Source: Ohtaekwangia sp036786105 (lineage in GTDB: Bacteria > Bacteroidota > Bacteroidia > Cytophagales > Cyclobacteriaceae). From it: a stretch of 64,000 nucleotides of DNA. The notes below the pieces were generated by a model, which did not search any database, was not told where the DNA came from, and saw nothing but the letters and a program-made list of their open reading frames with translations. Positions 63,749 to 64,000 of the stretch are shown piece after piece. Position 1 is the first letter of the stretch; every line of letters begins with the position of its first letter. A program made the translations under genes and the position numbers. The DNA lies in assembly GCF_036786105.1 (NCBI RefSeq), contig NZ_DAIQRQ010000008.1:1-64000 (forward strand). Direction: 5' to 3'.

Positions 63749-64000
63749 TCTGCGATTCCAAAACCGCCAACCCCTCCGTAAACGAACGCGGCTCGTAGCC
63801 GAGATCCGTTCTTGCTTTATCGATAATAAACCCGGTCTTTGGTGGGCGTTTAGCGGGCTGGGTAAATTTGGTAGAGTCTGTTGCGTTGATCAGCGCTTTG
63901 TTTAGTTTGAAGTAATCGGCAGTGGCAATAGCAATGTCGTAAGGTGTAAGGAAATCTTTGCCGGAAATGTTATATATACCTTTCGCCTTCTTTTTGGCAG
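63744..64000 (-). CDS. Sugar-nucleotide reductase, RmlD-like (C-terminal part)
   Basis: The last 85 codons of a minus-strand gene cut by the window end. The sequence (KGIYNISGKDFLTPYDIAIA... then KRPPKTGFIIDKARTDLGYEPRSF near the stop) is the C-terminal half of an extended short-chain dehydrogenase of the RmlD/dTDP-4-dehydrorhamnose reductase type, acting on nucleotide sugars. The NAD-binding N-terminus is off the window. It converges on the permease. Confidence 0.8.
   Translation of the reverse strand, partial: AKKKAKGIYNISGKDFLTPYDIAIATADYFKLNKALINATDSTKFTQPAKRPPKTGFIIDKARTDLGYEPRSFTEGLAVLESQM

Noticed and set aside
1..64000. tRNA, rRNA, CRISPR array, transposase or prophage
   Set aside because: No sequence with the required structure, repeats or protein motifs was found on reading both strands.

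Overview
The window looks like a draft chromosome scaffold from a free-living member of the Bacteroidota, most likely order Cytophagales. Evidence: a type IX secretion protein (PorQ) and a PorE-like OmpA/propeller protein; many lipoproteins and beta-barrel proteins of Bacteroidota families (DUF4412, DUF4421, LPP20, TonB C-terminal); a five-helix SdhC type succinate dehydrogenase; promoters of the Bacteroidota type (TAnnTTTG at -7); and start regions without Shine-Dalgarno sequences. Genus and species cannot be fixed from sequence alone. There are two 100-N scaffold gaps (17430-17529 and 58232-58331). No rRNA, tRNA, CRISPR array, transposase or phage gene was seen.

Layout. 1-2750: an AT-rich stretch of four small minus-strand genes of unknown or loosely known family, separated by short palindromic intergenic motifs; it reads as lineage-specific accessory DNA. 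2753-7404: nth, a NamZ-type muramidase lipoprotein, a LolC/E-like permease, an unknown protein and a DPM1-like glycosyltransferase. 7658-11310: sdhCAB plus an unlisted 36-residue membrane peptide gene. 11600-16261: a DNA polymerase III alpha subunit carrying its own N-terminal proofreading exonuclease, then thioredoxin. 16375-21615: a sialate O-acetylesterase split only by an assembly artefact, YkgJ, a Crp/Fnr regulator, YceI and an HGSNAT-like membrane acyltransferase. 21684-28042: argS plus a polyamine/arginine cluster (deoxyhypusine-synthase-like enzyme, PIN/antitoxin pair, arginase, and a divergent arginine decarboxylase). 28130-33608: cell-envelope proteins and an EF-G paralogue without the catalytic histidine. 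33753-37420: two LPP20 lipoproteins, DUF3052, a J-domain membrane protein and a SUI1 factor. 37545-42949: three tandem amidohydrolase-fold proteins, only the middle one with metal ligands, then YitT. 43122-50020: HtrA protease, Uma2, GH3, dxr and rseP. 50021-58205: PorE-like protein, Lon, PorQ, HslU, DUF4421. 58336-64000: SixA-like phosphatase, LpxL-like acyltransferase, fmt-folA, a lipoprotein, DUF3817, an amino-acid permease and the 3' part of a sugar-nucleotide reductase.

How the genes work together. Envelope maintenance and protein quality control dominate: RseP, HtrA, Lon and HslU, the type IX secretion parts, LPP20 lipoproteins and lipid acylation. Core replication, translation and respiration genes (dnaE, argS, fmt, SUI1, sdhCAB) are interspersed. 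Arginine decarboxylase, an arginase-family ureohydrolase and a deoxyhypusine-synthase homologue with its active lysine form a plausible polyamine route.

The most interesting points are: (1) DnaE with a fused DEDDh exonuclease and an eroded PHP site; (2) an EF-G paralogue with Phe in place of the GTPase histidine; (3) a polyamine operon containing a toxin-antitoxin pair, with a 113-bp structured palindromic element upstream of the arginase; (4) intergenic arrays with strict 7-nt periodicity at many loci, several directly in front of start codons; (5) a dispersed ~95-bp intergenic repeat; (6) an amidohydrolase operon with two apparent pseudoenzymes.
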